Assembly: GCA_965222995.1 (NCBI GenBank) | Contig: OZ244977.1 | Span: 2,294,001 to 2,358,000 of the forward strand | DNA from: SB11 sp965222995 | GTDB taxonomy: Bacteria; Bacteroidota; Bacteroidia; UBA8524 | Direction: 5' to 3' | Length of the DNA: 64,000 nucleotides | Shown here: in pieces, positions 63,079-64,000 of the stretch | Layout of the letters: each line of letters begins with the position of its first letter | Position numbering within the stretch: the stretch's first letter is position 1 | Position numbers and translations under genes: made by a program | The notes under the pieces: model-generated | What the model was told of the DNA's origin: nothing | Seen by the model: the letters and a program-made list of their open reading frames with translations, nothing else | The model's database searches: none

Positions 63079-64000
63079 ATGAAGCAAGATATGTCAGTCG
63101 GGGGGCAATATTTTGATAACATTACCCAAAATTATGAAAATAACTTAGACGCAAGTATTGCAAACGGAACAATTGGTTTAAAGCCAACAGATGAATCCTT
63201 TTTACTTGGAGATGCAAATGCTACACCTCCTACTACACCAAATAATAGTTGGTTAGATAGAAGAGCCCCTGACCTTTCAACAATAAAAACTAATTTTTTC
63301 TCTGATTTCAACACACGTTTTGATGCAGGGGGGCTTAACCCTTTCAATGGTTGGGATGATATAAGAGACCGTTGGAAACCTGAGTTTGCTGAAGAGTTGG
63401 TTAAACTACACCCTGAATACTGCTACTATGAACAGTATTTACTAATGCAAGAAAGCCATAAATATGACCGTAAGTTATTATCAATAACAGATGCTTCAGA
63501 AGCAGTAAGTTTAGGTTATTTCAATCCTTTGCAAATGACATCGCCCGATGTAAATACAACTACTTACCCCCAGCCATTAGATGCCAACAGAGACCCTTTG
63601 TTTTTCTCTGCGGATAGTTTAAATACAGATGGTAATACCATGAAAGGATACCTACTTAATTATGACGGTTCTCATGGCAAAGTTTGGACTTTGGTTGAAA
63701 ATAATCAATCTTCACCCGGTGGTGCAGGAGTAGAAGTAGGAAACCCATCTGGTGGAGGCTGTTTATCAGATTATGATTGGTATTATTTCAGGGCATTATA
63801 TTTAGCAGAAAAACAAAAAATATATAAAACCAAATATGAAAATGCTTGTGATTTAAGTGATTTTGTGAATGGTGTGAGTGGAGAAACTTATAATTCATTG
63901 ATTAAACATGATTGGAGGTCTGGTAATGAAGATGATGACAGTAAAGTAAGACGTTTTTATTTAGATGCTTATGATGCTTTGGACGATAAGTGGGATGTTT
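63079..64000 (+). CDS. Open frame at the right edge, probably a 5'-truncated giant surface protein
   Basis: The frame is open from 63058 to the window end. ATG 63079 (MKQDMSVGGQYFDN) is a possible start, but no signal peptide or ribosome-binding site is seen. The encoded segments (GGQYFDNITQNYENNL, ELVKLHPEYCYYEQYLL, LSDYDWYYFRALYLAEKQKIY) read like the interior of a very large Bacteroidota protein rather than an N-terminus. It may be the remnant of a gene cut by rearrangement, or the long reading frame may extend beyond the window. I assign no function. Confidence 0.5.
   Translation, partial: MKQDMSVGGQYFDNITQNYENNLDASIANGTIGLKPTDESFLLGDANATPPTTPNNSWLDRRAPDLSTIKTNFFSDFNTRFDAGGLNPFNGWDDIRDRWKPEFAEELVKLHPEYCYYEQYLLMQESHKYDRKLLSITDASEAVSLGYFNPLQMTSPDVNTTTYPQPLDANRDPLFFSADSLNTDGNTMKGYLLNYDGSHGKVWTLVENNQSSPGGAGVEVGNPSGGGCLSDYDWYYFRALYLAEKQKIYKTKYENACDLSDFVNGVSGETYNSLIKHDWRSGNEDDDSKVRRFYLDAYDALDDKWDV

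Noticed and set aside
63132..63347. 71-aa minus-strand frame at the right edge
   Set aside because: It is a shadow of the long plus-strand frame that continues to the window end.

Overview
The window looks like chromosomal DNA of a member of the Bacteroidota. The reasons are its AT-rich composition, TAnnTTTG promoter elements, few Shine-Dalgarno sites, SSC-type lipoproteins, SprB/Ig/PKD repeat adhesins, and seven proteins ending in type IX secretion (T9SS) sorting domains, two of them the gliding-motility-associated (type B) form. I cannot assign it below phylum or class. No rRNA, functional tRNA or CRISPR array was seen.

Layout. 1-16.6 kb is mostly housekeeping. It holds a truncated glycosyltransferase, a thioesterase, a gamma-carbonic-anhydrase-like protein, two GNAT proteins, HutI with DinB, RNase R, a polyprenyl synthetase operon with a WG-repeat protein and a MepA-like peptidase, L21/L27 (L27 carries a long charged tail), a symporter-GNAT-amino-acid racemase operon, a patatin, a cupin and a Tat-exported pirin. 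16.7-21.5 kb has an aldehyde dehydrogenase, a beta-helical T9SS protein and two acidic lipoproteins. 21.7-28.9 kb is a signalling block: two histidine kinases, two single-domain response regulators and a sigma-54 activator, interleaved with a small membrane protein, a lipoprotein and an outer-membrane barrel. This looks like an envelope-stress or surface-adaptation circuit, which is inference. 29.4-46.5 kb is a secreted-adhesin cluster. It contains an SprB-repeat protein, an SBBP-type propeller protein, two small paralogous T9SS proteins and two giant tandem paralogues (1600 and 1423 aa), with a stand-alone LytTR regulator on the left and a LytS/LytTR two-component pair on the right.

46.5-47.2 kb is gene-poor. 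It contains a tRNA-3'-end-like relic and a possible small transcript made of a leaderless 21-codon ORF, a 17-bp hairpin and an intrinsic terminator. 47.2-56.7 kb looks like a decaying integrative/mobilizable element. Its parts are a coupling-protein-like ATPase, a large serine recombinase with an in-frame amber codon, two small HTH proteins, a RuvC-fold protein lacking catalytic residues, and an ArdC-like gene that is frameshifted and lacks its HExxH motif. Four related palindromes lie upstream of its transcription units. Its cargo is a tight overlapping operon of XRE-ImmA regulator/protease, PIN nuclease, B12-type radical SAM enzyme and Fe-S uracil-DNA-glycosylase-like protein. It is driven from a textbook promoter buried in a perfect inverted repeat. 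This four-gene operon is my best candidate for an undescribed (defence or DNA-modification/toxin) system.

56.8-62.8 kb encodes a 1783-aa heparinase II/III-like T9SS protein and a lipoprotein. The window ends inside an open frame that reads like an internal piece of a giant surface protein.
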